Part shown: positions 8,620 through 17,433 of the stretch, piece after piece
Numbering within the stretch: position 1 is the stretch's first letter
How the letters are laid out: each line of letters opens with the position of its first letter
DNA from: Dyella_B nitratireducens
GTDB taxonomy: Bacteria; Pseudomonadota; Gammaproteobacteria; Xanthomonadales; Rhodanobacteraceae
Assembly (NCBI RefSeq): GCF_049532905.1
Contig: NZ_CP064032.1
Location: 2,790,001-2,854,000 of the forward strand
DNA: 64,000 nucleotides
Direction of reading: 5' to 3'
Program-made: the position numbers and the translations under genes
Notes under the pieces: model-generated
Database searches by the model: none
What the model was told of the DNA's origin: nothing
Seen by the model: only the letters and a program-made list of their open reading frames with translations

Positions 8620-9495
8620 ATGAACGTGGAAATGCGTTACCTGCATACCTTTCGAGCCGTCTGCGAAGCGGGCAGCGTGCGCGCTGCGGCCGGTGTGCTT
8701 CATCGCACCGAGCAGGCCTTGAGCTATCAATTGCGCAAGCTGGAAGAAGCGCTCGGCATGCCAGTGTTTCAGCGTGGAAGCGGGCGACTGATACCGAATG
8801 CCGCGGGTGAGCGCCTGCTGGCGTTCTGCCGTGAGATGGGGCGCGATTGGGAAAAGCTGCACCAGGACATCCATGCTGCATCACCAATTGTGCCGTTGCG
8901 TATTTCAGCCGTCAGCGGCTTCGGGCGTTATCAATTGCTGCCGCTGTTTCGTGATGGTCCATTGGCCGACGTTCCTATTCGCATGCGTTATCCGACGGCC
9001 GAGGACATTATTCGTCAGGTGGAATCGGGGGTCTGCGATCTGGGCTTCGTGCATCGCATGGATACGCACGACCGGCTCAGCCACACGCCAGTGGGTGTGG
9101 AAGAAATCGTGCTGATCGCTTCGGCGCATTTGGTGCAACCACTTGCGCTTGATGCACAGTCGCTGCGTGATGCCCGTTATGTCACCTATGACGAAAGCGA
9201 CTACGTTTTCGCTACCTGGTTTACCCAGGTGCTAGGCATGAACATGACCCGCCTCAACACGGTCACGCATTTCGAGGAACTGGAGGAAGTGCTGGATTGG
9301 GTGGCAGCAGGTCGCGGCATATCGATCGTACCGACAGCTTGCATTGCAGAGCATGAGGCTCGCGGCGAAGTGGTGGCTTTGCGCAAGCCGGAAACCCGAT
9401 GCCGCAATACTATCTACGCCGTGTTGGATCCAGCCCGCCATCACGCCGCGATCGAGCGGGTTTTGGAGGCGGTGCGGACGCGCGCAATGTTTTAG
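8620..9495 (+). CDS. LysR-family transcriptional regulator
   Basis: A 291-aa regulator with an N-terminal winged HTH (residues about 5-62: LHTFRAVCEAGSVRAAAG, then HRTEQALSYQLRKLEEALG) and a substrate-binding domain whose ligand is unknown. The second HTH helix reads TEQALSYQLRKLE, the usual LysR pattern. A start at 8632 (MRYLHTF) is also possible. It is divergent from the secreted protein at 7768-8493. Its 3' end overlaps the convergent pseudouridine synthase gene by 86 bp. Confidence 0.92.
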   Translation: MNVEMRYLHTFRAVCEAGSVRAAAGVLHRTEQALSYQLRKLEEALGMPVFQRGSGRLIPNAAGERLLAFCREMGRDWEKLHQDIHAASPIVPLRISAVSGFGRYQLLPLFRDGPLADVPIRMRYPTAEDIIRQVESGVCDLGFVHRMDTHDRLSHTPVGVEEIVLIASAHLVQPLALDAQSLRDARYVTYDESDYVFATWFTQVLGMNMTRLNTVTHFEELEEVLDWVAAGRGISIVPTACIAEHEARGEVVALRKPETRCRNTIYAVLDPARHHAAIERVLEAVRTRAMF

Positions 9496-10273
9496 CGACA
9501 GCTCGATCATGGCCAGATGGGCCTGAGAGGCTTGCAACCTCTTCTGCCTTCAGATGACGCCATTGCCCTTTGGCGAGATCGCCCAGCGCAAGGCTGCCGA
9601 TAGCCACACGAATCAATCGCAGTACACCGATGTCTTGAGTAGCAAGCAAGCGCCGGATGTGCCGGTTGCGCCCTTCGTCGAGGACGACTTCGAGCCAGGC
9701 GTTCTTTTCGCCCGTGCGCAACAGCGTCACGCGCTTGGCCGTCAGCTGTTCACCGTTGTCGTCGACACCACGCAGCATGCGATCGAGCACGGATGGATTG
9801 GGAATGGTATCGATCTGCACGTGGTAGGTTTTGTCCACGTGGTGAAGCGGATCAGTGAGTCTTGCCGCCCATACGCTGTCGTTGCTAAGCAATAGCAAGC
9901 CCTCGCTCGCCTTGTCGAGCCGGCCGACCGGCCCCAGCCACGGCAAGCCTGCATCTGCCAGCAATCCATACACCGTGTCGCGCCCGCGCTCATCGGCAGC
10001 ACTCACCACGATGCCGCGTGGTTTATTGAGGGCAATGTAGATACGCTGGGCGGTAGCAACGACCTCGCCATCCAGGCATATGCGCTCGCGTTCGGCCTCG
10101 GTGGCGCGTTCCGGATCGCGCACGATGCGCCCGTCCACAGTCACCCTGCCCTCGCGCACGGCCTTTTCGGCCTGGCTACGCGAGCACACGCCCAGCTTGC
10201 TGAGCACGCGCGCGAGTCCGTAGCGCGGGGTTGCTGGCGTTGCCGTGGATTGGCGTGGGCGAGAGGTGGTCAT
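9410..10273 (-). CDS. RsuA/RluE/RluF-family rRNA pseudouridine synthase
   Basis: A 287-aa protein with an N-terminal S4 RNA-binding domain (about residues 18-70) followed by the RsuA-type catalytic domain. The catalytic Asp sits in GRLDKASEGLLLLSND, and the RNRHIRRL motif is present. It isomerises uridine to pseudouridine in rRNA; the exact position modified cannot be read from sequence. The last ~30 residues are a basic, Pro-rich tail. The 3' end overlaps the convergent LysR gene. Confidence 0.9.
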   Translation of the reverse strand: MTTSRPRQSTATPATPRYGLARVLSKLGVCSRSQAEKAVREGRVTVDGRIVRDPERATEAERERICLDGEVVATAQRIYIALNKPRGIVVSAADERGRDTVYGLLADAGLPWLGPVGRLDKASEGLLLLSNDSVWAARLTDPLHHVDKTYHVQIDTIPNPSVLDRMLRGVDDNGEQLTAKRVTLLRTGEKNAWLEVVLDEGRNRHIRRLLATQDIGVLRLIRVAIGSLALGDLAKGQWRHLKAEEVASLSGPSGHDRAVAKTLRASAPPPKPARSRRDGGLDPTRRR

Positions 10274-10287
10274 GGCATCGACGATAA

Positions 10288-10900
10288 AAGAAAAGCCCGG
10301 CGAATGCCGGGCTTTTCCATACTGCTTGCAAGGGTTCGATTACTGCTGAACCTGCAGTTCCGTACGACGGTTGCGAGCGCGGCCAGCATCCGTCTTGTTG
10401 GTGTCGATCGGATCGTTCATGCCGTGACCGACCGGGCCTTCCAGACGGCTCGGATCGATACCGTGCGCGGTCAGGTAGTCGTACACGATCTGCGCACGAC
10501 GCTCCGACAGCGACTGGTTGTACGCCGGCTTGCCCACGCCGTCCGTGTAACCGGCCACCATCACCTTCACCTGCGGGTAGCGCTTCAACGTATCCACCGC
10601 CTGATCCAGGATCGCCAGCGAGTCGCTTGCCGGCACCGCCAGCGTCGGCTCGATGTTGCTCTCGCCCTTCTTCGGACGGTCGAACTTGAAGTTCACGCCC
10701 TTCAGGTCGATCACCACCTTCTGCGGGCAGCCATCCGGGCCCACGATCGTGCCTTCCGGCAGGTCCGGGCACTTGTTGTCGCACAGGTTCACGCCATTGC
10801 GGAACTGCTTGGAGCAGTCCGGCTGCGGCGGCGGGGGCGGTGCAACCGGGGCGGCCGGGGCCGGCACGGCACCGATCTTCGCCACGATGCTGAAGCCCAG
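10288..10900. repeat. Near-identical duplicated block, copy 1 (partner 11743-12355)
   Basis: These 613 bp match 11743-12355 at a constant offset of 1455 bp. I found only two differences (10618/12073 and 10814/12269). The block covers the terminator and the C-terminal half of each ompA gene; similarity drops sharply upstream of it. Confidence 0.9.
10291..10316 (-). terminator. Rho-independent terminator of the first ompA copy
   Basis: AAAAGCCCGGC-GAAT-GCCGGGCTTTT: a GC stem followed by a T run in the minus-strand direction, 24 bp after the ompA stop. An identical copy follows the second ompA gene. Confidence 0.85.
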
Positions 10901-11479
10901 CAGCCAGTCGCCATAACCATTCTTCGCCGGCTGGGTCTTGTCGTCCCAGTCATAGCGGTACTTGGCTTCCACGCGGAAGTCAGCACTGTCGGTGATCGCC
11001 TTCGAAATACCCACGCCAGCTTCCGCGGCCGGTGCCCAGTCGCGATTCAGCGGGTTGTGGTGGTAGCTGCCCATCACGCCACCTTCCAAGTACGGACGCC
11101 AGGAGTTGGCATCACCAAAGAAGTAACGCGCCGACACGCCGTAGTTGTTGTTCGACCAGGTGTTGCCCTGACCAAACACCGCCGTGTCCGCCTTGCGCTT
11201 GGTGCGATCCACGAACAGTTCAACCGCAACGTTCGAGCTGATGAACTTACCTACCGACAGCCCGTAGTAAATCTGGCGGCTGCGCGTGTTGCGGTCGGTA
11301 TCGTTGTAGTAACCGCCCACGGTCGGGGCAACGTACCAACGGTCGTCAAAACCATTCGGCCACGCCGGCGCGGTGCTGCTCGCCGTGCTGCTGCTTGCAG
11401 CCGTGTTGTCCTGCGCGTGAACGGCACCTACGCCGCCCAGGGCAAGAGCGATCAAAAAATACAGGCCCTTACGTTTCAT
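10340..11479 (-). CDS. OmpA-family outer-membrane protein, copy 1
   Basis: A 379-aa protein: signal peptide (MKRKGLYFL...GAVHAQ), an N-terminal eight-strand-type beta barrel (about 40-210), a Pro-rich hinge (PAPAAPVAPPPPPQPD), a Cys-containing thrombospondin-3-like linker (CSKQFRNGVNLCDNKCPD), and a C-terminal OmpA peptidoglycan-binding domain (GYTDGVGKPAYNQSLSERRA, NRRTELQVQQ). GAGGAG precedes the start. It should link outer membrane and murein. It lies downstream of its near twin at 11795-12931, but each copy has its own terminator and upstream region. Confidence 0.93.
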   Translation of the reverse strand: MKRKGLYFLIALALGGVGAVHAQDNTAASSSTASSTAPAWPNGFDDRWYVAPTVGGYYNDTDRNTRSRQIYYGLSVGKFISSNVAVELFVDRTKRKADTAVFGQGNTWSNNNYGVSARYFFGDANSWRPYLEGGVMGSYHHNPLNRDWAPAAEAGVGISKAITDSADFRVEAKYRYDWDDKTQPAKNGYGDWLLGFSIVAKIGAVPAPAAPVAPPPPPQPDCSKQFRNGVNLCDNKCPDLPEGTIVGPDGCPQKVVIDLKGVNFKFDRPKKGESNIEPTLAVPASDSLAILDQAVDTLKRYPQVKVMVAGYTDGVGKPAYNQSLSERRAQIVYDYLTAHGIDPSRLEGPVGHGMNDPIDTNKTDAGRARNRRTELQVQQ

Positions 11480-11745
11480 CAGGTGTCTCCTCGTTTATTG
11501 GTGTTCGCGTCCATTCCACCCCAGACGGAAATCGCGCGGCAGAACTTTTTAGGTATGCGGGGGACTCGATTCGCTACCTTGCTTGGTGTCCCTAACAGCA
11601 AGCGCGGCAGAGTGTAGCAAAACCGTTAAGGCATTCACACGCCGGACTTTCACGGAGCATCCGGCATCGGTGAAGCTTTGTTCAGCTAATTCGCGTGCGT
11701 TAAATACCGTATGGATACAGTTATTTACTTTTCCCAGCCATAAGA

Positions 11746-11771
11746 AAAAGCCCGGCGAATGCCGGGCTTTT
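11746..11771 (-). terminator. Rho-independent terminator of the second ompA copy
   Basis: Same stem as at 10291-10316 (GCCCGGC-GAAT-GCCGGGC with flanking A/T runs), 24 bp after the stop of the ompA gene at 11795. Confidence 0.85.
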
Positions 11772-11794
11772 CCATACTGCTTGCAAGGGTTCGA

Positions 11795-12931
11795 TTACTG
11801 CTGAACCTGCAGTTCCGTACGACGGTTGCGAGCGCGGCCAGCATCCGTCTTGTTGGTGTCGATCGGATCGTTCATGCCGTGACCGACCGGGCCTTCCAGA
11901 CGGCTCGGATCGATACCGTGCGCGGTCAGGTAGTCGTACACGATCTGCGCACGACGCTCCGACAGCGACTGGTTGTACGCCGGCTTGCCCACGCCGTCCG
12001 TGTAACCGGCCACCATCACCTTCACCTGCGGGTAGCGCTTCAACGTATCCACCGCCTGATCCAGGATCGCCAACGAGTCGCTTGCCGGCACCGCCAGCGT
12101 CGGCTCGATGTTGCTCTCGCCCTTCTTCGGACGGTCGAACTTGAAGTTCACGCCCTTCAGGTCGATCACCACCTTCTGCGGGCAGCCATCCGGGCCCACG
12201 ATCGTGCCTTCCGGCAGGTCCGGGCACTTGTTGTCGCACAGGTTCACGCCATTGCGGAACTGCTTGGAACAGTCCGGCTGCGGCGGCGGGGGCGGTGCAA
12301 CCGGGGCGGCCGGGGCCGGCACGGCACCGATCTTCGCCACGATGCTGAAGCCCAGGAACCAGTCGCCATAACCGTTCTTTGCCGGCTGGGTCTTGTCGTC
12401 CCAGTCATAGCGGTAGCCCGCTTCCACGCGGAAGTCGGCGCTGTCGGTGATCGACTTGGACACACCCACGCCGCCTTCAGCAGCCGGCGCCCAGTCACGA
12501 TTCAGCGGGTTGTGGTGGTAGCTGCCCATCACCCCACCCAGCAGATACGGACGCCAGGAGTTCGCATCACCGAAGTAGTAACGCGCCGACACGCCGTAGT
12601 TGTTGTTCGACCAGGTATTGCCCTGACCAAACACAGCCGTGTCCGCCTTGCGCTTGGTGCGATCAACGAACAGCTCGACCGAAACGTTCGGGCTGATGAA
12701 CTTACCTACCGACAGCCCATAGTAAATCTGGCGGCTGCGCGTATTGCGGTCGGTATCGTTGTAGTAACCGCCCACGGTCGGGGCAACGTACCAACGGTCG
12801 TCAAAGCCATTCGGCCACGCCGGCGCAGTGCTGCTCGCCGTGCTGCTTGCAGCCGTGTTGTCCTGCGCGTGAACGGCACCTACGCCGCCCAGGGCAAGAG
12901 CGATCAGAAAATACAGGCCCTTACGTTTCAT
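11795..12931 (-). CDS. OmpA-family outer-membrane protein, copy 2
   Basis: A 378-aa paralogue of the 10340-11479 product with the same architecture: signal peptide, barrel, Pro-rich hinge, Cys-rich linker and OmpA C-terminal domain. The start at 12931 follows GAGGAG; five extra residues are possible from 12946. The C-terminal half is virtually identical to copy 1 at DNA level, whereas the barrel differs at scattered positions (for example YYFGD against YFFGD, LLGGV against LEGGV), as expected if surface loops diversify while the periplasmic half is homogenised. Confidence 0.93.
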   Translation of the reverse strand: MKRKGLYFLIALALGGVGAVHAQDNTAASSTASSTAPAWPNGFDDRWYVAPTVGGYYNDTDRNTRSRQIYYGLSVGKFISPNVSVELFVDRTKRKADTAVFGQGNTWSNNNYGVSARYYFGDANSWRPYLLGGVMGSYHHNPLNRDWAPAAEGGVGVSKSITDSADFRVEAGYRYDWDDKTQPAKNGYGDWFLGFSIVAKIGAVPAPAAPVAPPPPPQPDCSKQFRNGVNLCDNKCPDLPEGTIVGPDGCPQKVVIDLKGVNFKFDRPKKGESNIEPTLAVPASDSLAILDQAVDTLKRYPQVKVMVAGYTDGVGKPAYNQSLSERRAQIVYDYLTAHGIDPSRLEGPVGHGMNDPIDTNKTDAGRARNRRTELQVQQ

Positions 12932-13198
12932 CAGGTATCTCCTCATTTCTTAATGTGTAGGGCATTCATCCCGCCAAGCCAAAAACGCTTCGTCGCGCAA
13001 CCATTGCGGTAAAGGACTCGTGCGATGGCCAACGCCCGGCGCGTGCGAGTTTAACAAGTTTTAAACGATTTGCAAAATGATTGCTAACAGACTGCCAGCC
13101 CACAGCCTGCCTGCCCCACTACTAATGCAGACCCAGTCCGGCCCCTGGCCGAACCGGGTCCTGCCCCATGGACTTAAGATTTTCTGCTCAGCGCGTCA

Positions 13199-14650
13199 TC
13201 ACAGCGTGAAGAGACCGAGGAATGCCTGGATCGGCATGGCATCCAGCTTGGCCGGATCAGCCGTGGCGTCCAGGATGGCCTTCACCTTGTGTGACGGCAG
13301 ATGGCCACGCATGGCCGCCTCGAACTTCTTCAGCAGCACCGGAATGCCCTCGGCGCGACGCTTGCGGTGGCCGATCGGGTAGTCGATGGATACCTTCTCA
13401 GTGCTGCTGCCGTCCTTGAAGAACACCTGCACGGCGTTGCCGATGTAGCGCTTCTCGGGATCGAAATAGTCCTTGGTGAACTGCGGGTTCTCGGTAACCA
13501 CCATCTTCTCGCGCAGCGCGTCGATGCGCGGATCGGCAGCGACGTCGTCGTTGTAGTCGTCGGCAGTGAGGCGGCCGAAGATCAGCGGCACGGCCACCAT
13601 GTACTGGATGCAGTGGTCGCGATCGGCGTAGTTAGCCAACGGACCGGTCTTGTCGATGATGCGGCAGCCGGCTTCCTGCGTTTCGATCACCACCTTCTCG
13701 ATCTGGTCGAGCTTGCCGGCAACTTGCGCGTGCAACTTCATGGCGCACTCCACCGCGGTCTGTGCGTGGAACTCGGCCGGGAAGCTGATCTTGAACAGCA
13801 CGTTCTCCATCACGTAGCTGCCGAACGGACGCTCGAACTCAAACGGCTTGCCCTTGAACGCCACGTCGTAATAGCCCCAGGTCTTGGCTGTGAGCGCGGA
13901 GGGATAACCCACCACACCACGGTAGACCGCATTAATCGCGTGAGTGACGGCGCGACGGCAAGCATCACCGGCCGCCCAGCTCTTGCGCGGGCCAGTGTTC
14001 GGCGCGTGGCGATAAGTGCGCAGGGCACCGTTGTCGATCCAGCTATGCGACACGGCCGTGGTGATCTGCTCCTTGGTACCACCCAGCATGGCGGTAGCCA
14101 CTGCGGTGGATGCCAGGCGCACCAGGATGACGTGATCCTGGCCGACACGGTTGTAGCTGTTGAGCAGCGCGTAGCAGCCCTGGATTTCGTGTGCCTTGAT
14201 CGCATAGCTGAGCACGTCGCGTACGGAGAGCGCCTTGCCGCCCTCACGTTCGGCCTTGCGGCTCAAGTAATCGGCCACGGCCAGGATCGCCCCCAGATTG
14301 TCGGACGGATGGCCCCACTCTGCCGCCAGCCAGGTGTCATTGAAATCCAGCCAACGGATCTGCGTGCCGATCGCGAACGCAGCCTGCACCGGATCCAGCT
14401 CATGGCTGGTACCCGGCACACGCGCGCCGCCCGGCAACGTAGCGCCCGGCACCACCGGTCCCAGATGCTTCACGCATTCGGGGAACTTCATCGCCATCAT
14501 CGCGGTGGCCAGCGAGTCCAGCAGCATGTAGCGCGCGGTGTCATACGCCTCGGTGGAATCAATCCGGTAGTCGGCCACGTAATTGGCAATGTCGACCATC
14601 GGCTGATCGGGATCGGGACGCTTGGCAGAACGGATATCGTGCGCGCTCAT
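13199..14650 (-). CDS. prpD: 2-methylcitrate dehydratase (MmgE/PrpD family)
   Basis: A 483-aa protein, the same length as E. coli PrpD, which dehydrates 2-methylcitrate to 2-methyl-cis-aconitate in propionate breakdown. The MmgE/PrpD hallmarks RWLDFNDTWLAAEWGHPSDNL, QGCYALLNSYNRVGQDHV and a C-terminal YPIGHRKRR segment are visible. The start at 14650 (MSAHDIR) is chosen because the extra 39 upstream residues run into the riboswitch region. It is not in an operon with prpB and prpC, which lie 6 kb away on the same strand. acnD and prpF, the alternative dehydratase pair, are not in the window. Confidence 0.93.
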   Translation of the reverse strand: MSAHDIRSAKRPDPDQPMVDIANYVADYRIDSTEAYDTARYMLLDSLATAMMAMKFPECVKHLGPVVPGATLPGGARVPGTSHELDPVQAAFAIGTQIRWLDFNDTWLAAEWGHPSDNLGAILAVADYLSRKAEREGGKALSVRDVLSYAIKAHEIQGCYALLNSYNRVGQDHVILVRLASTAVATAMLGGTKEQITTAVSHSWIDNGALRTYRHAPNTGPRKSWAAGDACRRAVTHAINAVYRGVVGYPSALTAKTWGYYDVAFKGKPFEFERPFGSYVMENVLFKISFPAEFHAQTAVECAMKLHAQVAGKLDQIEKVVIETQEAGCRIIDKTGPLANYADRDHCIQYMVAVPLIFGRLTADDYNDDVAADPRIDALREKMVVTENPQFTKDYFDPEKRYIGNAVQVFFKDGSSTEKVSIDYPIGHRKRRAEGIPVLLKKFEAAMRGHLPSHKVKAILDATADPAKLDAMPIQAFLGLFTL

Positions 14651-14767
14651 GGGGATCTCGCGGTAAGGGAAAAGCGAAATTGTAGCGGGGAACACCGAAT
14701 GGGACATGCTGCAAGCGCTTCTTGCGCTTGACCGGCCCTGCTCTGCCATCGAGAATCGCCGAACCAC

Positions 14768-14925
14768 CCCAAAGGGGAGTAGTTCCGGATGCGGCCAGCC
14801 GCATCCGCGCGGCGATCGTCATCACGAGCGAAGCATCGCTCCGGGCGCCGCGGCAGCTTAAGGCTGAGAACGAGACTTTTGCGGTGATGACAGGACCGGC
14901 GTGCGTCCTGTCGTCGCCGCTTGAG
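14768..14925 (+). promoter_or_regulatory. yybP-ykoY manganese riboswitch in the terC leader
   Basis: The signature AAAGGGGAGTAG (14771-14782) opens the element. It is followed by a GGATGCGG-CCAG-CCGCATCC hairpin and, about 90 nt on, the second conserved loop GACTTTTGC (14873-14881) at the base of a long GACAGGAC/GTCCTGTC stem. This is the layout of the Mn2+-sensing yybP-ykoY RNA, commonly found before terC/alx, mntP and P-type ATPase genes. It ends about 24 nt before the terC ATG, a placement that suits translational control. Exact boundaries are approximate. Confidence 0.85.
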
Positions 14926-14948
14926 TCCCGCACGCCCAGGAACTTGGC

Positions 14949-15623
14949 ATGACGCTCCCTACTCATCTGCTTTCCGATCTGCTCACCATCGTGCTGCTGG
15001 ATCTGGTGCTGGCTGGCGACAACGCGATCGTGATCGCCCTTGCCGCCCGCAATCTCCCCCACGCCTTGCAAAAACGTGCCGTGATCTGGGGCACGCTCGG
15101 TGCCATCGCCGTGCGCATTGTGCTCACCGTGATCGTTGTTTATCTGCTCGAACTGCCCGGGTTGATGCTGGCAGGCGGCCTGCTGTTGCTGCCGATTGCC
15201 TGGAAGCTGCTCAAGCCCGCGCACGACGAACATGGCGACGTTGCCGCGGCAGCCGGCTTCTGGTCTGCGTTGCGCACGATCGTGGTGGCCGACGTGCTGA
15301 TGGGTGTGGACAACGTGCTGGCGATTGCCGGCGCCGCGAAAGGACACATGGGCCTGGTGGTGATCGGCCTGTTGATCAGCATTCCGCTGGTGGTGTGGGG
15401 TTCGACGCTGATCATCAAGCTAATCGAACGCTTCCCCATCATCATCTACGCGGGTGCTGGCGCCATCGCATGGACAGCCGGCCGCATGATCAGTCACGAG
15501 ACGCTCTGGCGCGCATGGTTCGATGCACATGGCTGGATGAAGCATGTGCTGGAAATCGGCTTGGTTCTCATCGTGTGCGCGGGCGGCTACCTGGTCAATC
15601 GGCGACGACGGTTTGGGGCCTGA
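14949..15623 (+). CDS. TerC-family membrane protein, likely manganese exporter
   Basis: A 224-aa integral membrane protein with about seven hydrophobic segments. The two TerC signature motifs with acidic residues inside helices are present: DLVLAGDNAIVIALA (residues about 17-31) and DVLMGVDNVLAIAG (about 115-128). Relatives (Alx, YkoY, MeeF type) export Mn2+ or help metalate exoenzymes. AGGAAC precedes the ATG. The yybP-ykoY riboswitch upstream strongly supports a role in manganese homeostasis. The stop codon is directly followed, in the same frame, by a glutathione transferase remnant. Confidence 0.92.
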   Translation: MTLPTHLLSDLLTIVLLDLVLAGDNAIVIALAARNLPHALQKRAVIWGTLGAIAVRIVLTVIVVYLLELPGLMLAGGLLLLPIAWKLLKPAHDEHGDVAAAAGFWSALRTIVVADVLMGVDNVLAIAGAAKGHMGLVVIGLLISIPLVVWGSTLIIKLIERFPIIIYAGAGAIAWTAGRMISHETLWRAWFDAHGWMKHVLEIGLVLIVCAGGYLVNRRRRFGA

Positions 15624-15857
15624 TGCACGGCACGCCAGCAATTGCTCGGACATTTCGAGCGCCTCAATACGCAGTTGGCCGAGCGCGAATGGCTCACCGG
15701 GCATCGCTCGGTGGCCGATGCGTATCTCTTCGTCGTAATGCGCTGGGCGAAGGGAAAGCAAGTGGATCTTGGCGGGCTTACGCACCTTGATGCGTTCTTT
15801 GCACGAATGCAGACAGATGCCGGCGTGCAGACGACGATGAAGGCTGAAGGATTTTAA
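15624..15857 (+). pseudogene. C-terminal remnant of a glutathione S-transferase
   Basis: About 77 codons matching only the end of GstA-type transferases: LLGHFERLNTQLAEREWLTG, then SVADAYLFVVMRWAKG and a terminal VQTTMKAEGF. The whole thioredoxin-fold N-terminal domain with the glutathione site is missing. The remnant begins immediately after the terC TGA and continues in the terC frame, which points to a deletion that fused the two genes. A short product from a TTG at 15642 is conceivable but would not be an active enzyme. Confidence 0.8.
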
Positions 15858-15897
15858 TCAACGCATACCGGATCTCGATGTCACGGTAAACCCATGC

Positions 15898-15918
15898 CCT
15901 CTCCCGTTCGGGGAGAGG
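15898..15918. repeat. CCTCTCCC/GGGAGAGG hairpin
   Basis: CCTCTCCC-GTTCG-GGGAGAGG between the gst remnant and the convergent end of the fap-like operon. Related hairpins occur at 43089-43111 and 45915-45940. It may serve as a terminator for either side, though no long T run follows. Confidence 0.55.
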
Positions 15919-16001
15919 ACATACCGCGACGTCAAATAGCGCGGCATCTCTGTACACGCTGATAGGTGCTGCCAAACGTCATCGGCAGTAACTGTTGTCG
16001 A

Positions 16002-17399
16002 TCAGAACATCATCGGTACGCGAATGATCACGGTTGCATCGGGTGTGTCGCGCGTGACGCCCACACCCAACGTAACATTCAACGTTCGCTTGTCGTTGTA
16101 GCGATACGAACCGCCAATCAGCAGTTGCCCCAGCCATACCTTGGTTGAGCCCGGCAGTTTTTGGCCAGATTCGGTCGTCCTGCCGATAAAGGTCTGGTCA
16201 TAGCCAATACTGAGCGATGCCTTGTCGTTTAGGGCCATGCCCATGCCGATACTGACGTCGCCCTCGTTACCCATCTTCACGTTGCCAAGAAACTGCCTGC
16301 CGCCGAGCAGAATGTTCTCATAGACGTTGTGGCGTTCGACGTTGTACAGGTAACTGAAGTTACCGAAGAACACCACCGGATCGGATGGCAAGAGCCAGGT
16401 CAAACCAGGCTGCAACGTGTAAAAGCCTGTACCGGTCGGCTGCTGCACCGGCAAACCGGTGCCGGTGAGATTTTCAACGCAGCGGGTGACGCAATCGGTT
16501 ACTACCTCGAATGGATCCTTGCCGGTGCGGGACTTGAAGCGGAACCAGCCGATGTAATAGGCCTTGTCCGCGCCACCATCGTTGAGTTGATAGCGTAACG
16601 TCGCCTCGATATCACCCAGCCCCTTGCCGCTGGAGCCGAACACATTGTCTTCCGAAGAGCCGGTAAGCACTTCGCGGCTGACCGTATCGGTATGCGTATC
16701 GACATAGGGAATACGTACTTCCAGTTCCATACGATTGGTAATGCCATAGCGCCCGGTAAGGATCGCCGTCTGGGTCGTGCTGCGTACCTGACGCACATCG
16801 ATCAGGCCAATCAGGATGGCGGGAATGATGGTGTAACCGACCAGCGCCACGCGATCGGCGGTGGAGTAGCCGAACTGATAGGTGGGCTCCACCACGACCT
16901 TGCCCTTCGGCGTCAACACGCCGGGCTGCTGGAAGATCGGCGCGACTTCCGGCGGGCGCGAATTTTCTGCCGGCGCCTGGCCAACAGGTGCTGACGGTGT
17001 TGCCGTGCCCTGTTGCGCTACCGGCACGTCGGTAATCGCATCCGGCGATGGCATCGGCAATGCCGAGGCCCCCGACCCGCCGACAGCAATATTGCCGCCA
17101 CGTTGACGTGCCAGCACATCCATGCCGACGGCGTGACGCAATGCCTGGTAATCCGCCGCCTGCTGCGCAAGCTGCCGCTGCAACGCTTCGATTTGGCCAC
17201 GCATCGCCTCGATACGAGCGCCCTGCTCTGCCAGGCGTTGGCGGATGGCCGGCGATGAAGTGTCGTCCGATGACGACGCGGCATTCGACACATCCTGTGC
17301 TACCGCCACGCCGCAAAAAGCCATCAGGCTGACGCAGCCGGTGACATAAAGCCACGGCCTCGCAACATGCTTCGTTTTTCGATCCGTCTTGTTCTTCAT
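16002..17399 (-). CDS. FapF-like outer-membrane beta-barrel channel
   Basis: A 465-aa exported protein: signal peptide (about 1-35, ending VAVAQD), a Gln/Ala-rich coiled coil (about 50-95: RLAEQGARIEAMRGQIEALQ), a Ser/Ala/Pro-rich linker, then alternating beta strands from about 165 to a C-terminal Phe (VPMMF), the usual ending of outer-membrane barrels. FapF of Pseudomonas has the same order: an N-terminal coiled coil that trimerises and plugs a 12-strand barrel exporting amyloid subunits. It is the last gene of the operon, 34 bp after the 17434 gene, matching fapF. The assignment rests on architecture and gene order rather than on a residue signature. Confidence 0.7.
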   Translation of the reverse strand: MKNKTDRKTKHVARPWLYVTGCVSLMAFCGVAVAQDVSNAASSSDDTSSPAIRQRLAEQGARIEAMRGQIEALQRQLAQQAADYQALRHAVGMDVLARQRGGNIAVGGSGASALPMPSPDAITDVPVAQQGTATPSAPVGQAPAENSRPPEVAPIFQQPGVLTPKGKVVVEPTYQFGYSTADRVALVGYTIIPAILIGLIDVRQVRSTTQTAILTGRYGITNRMELEVRIPYVDTHTDTVSREVLTGSSEDNVFGSSGKGLGDIEATLRYQLNDGGADKAYYIGWFRFKSRTGKDPFEVVTDCVTRCVENLTGTGLPVQQPTGTGFYTLQPGLTWLLPSDPVVFFGNFSYLYNVERHNVYENILLGGRQFLGNVKMGNEGDVSIGMGMALNDKASLSIGYDQTFIGRTTESGQKLPGSTKVWLGQLLIGGSYRYNDKRTLNVTLGVGVTRDTPDATVIIRVPMMF

Positions 17400-17433
17400 A
17401 TTGTTTCCCCCGGCGGACTCACGTCCGCTTGCG

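Noticed and set aside
10250..11617. A 455-codon plus-strand open frame across ompA copy 1 (and a similar 417-codon frame at 11759-13012)
   Set aside because: It lies antisense to a clear ompA gene, has an Arg/Val/His-rich composition typical of a shadow frame, and appears twice only because the gene is duplicated.
13301..14731. A 476-codon plus-strand open frame opposite prpD
   Set aside because: Shadow of prpD in a GC-rich genome; no recognisable domain and it would run through the prpD start region.
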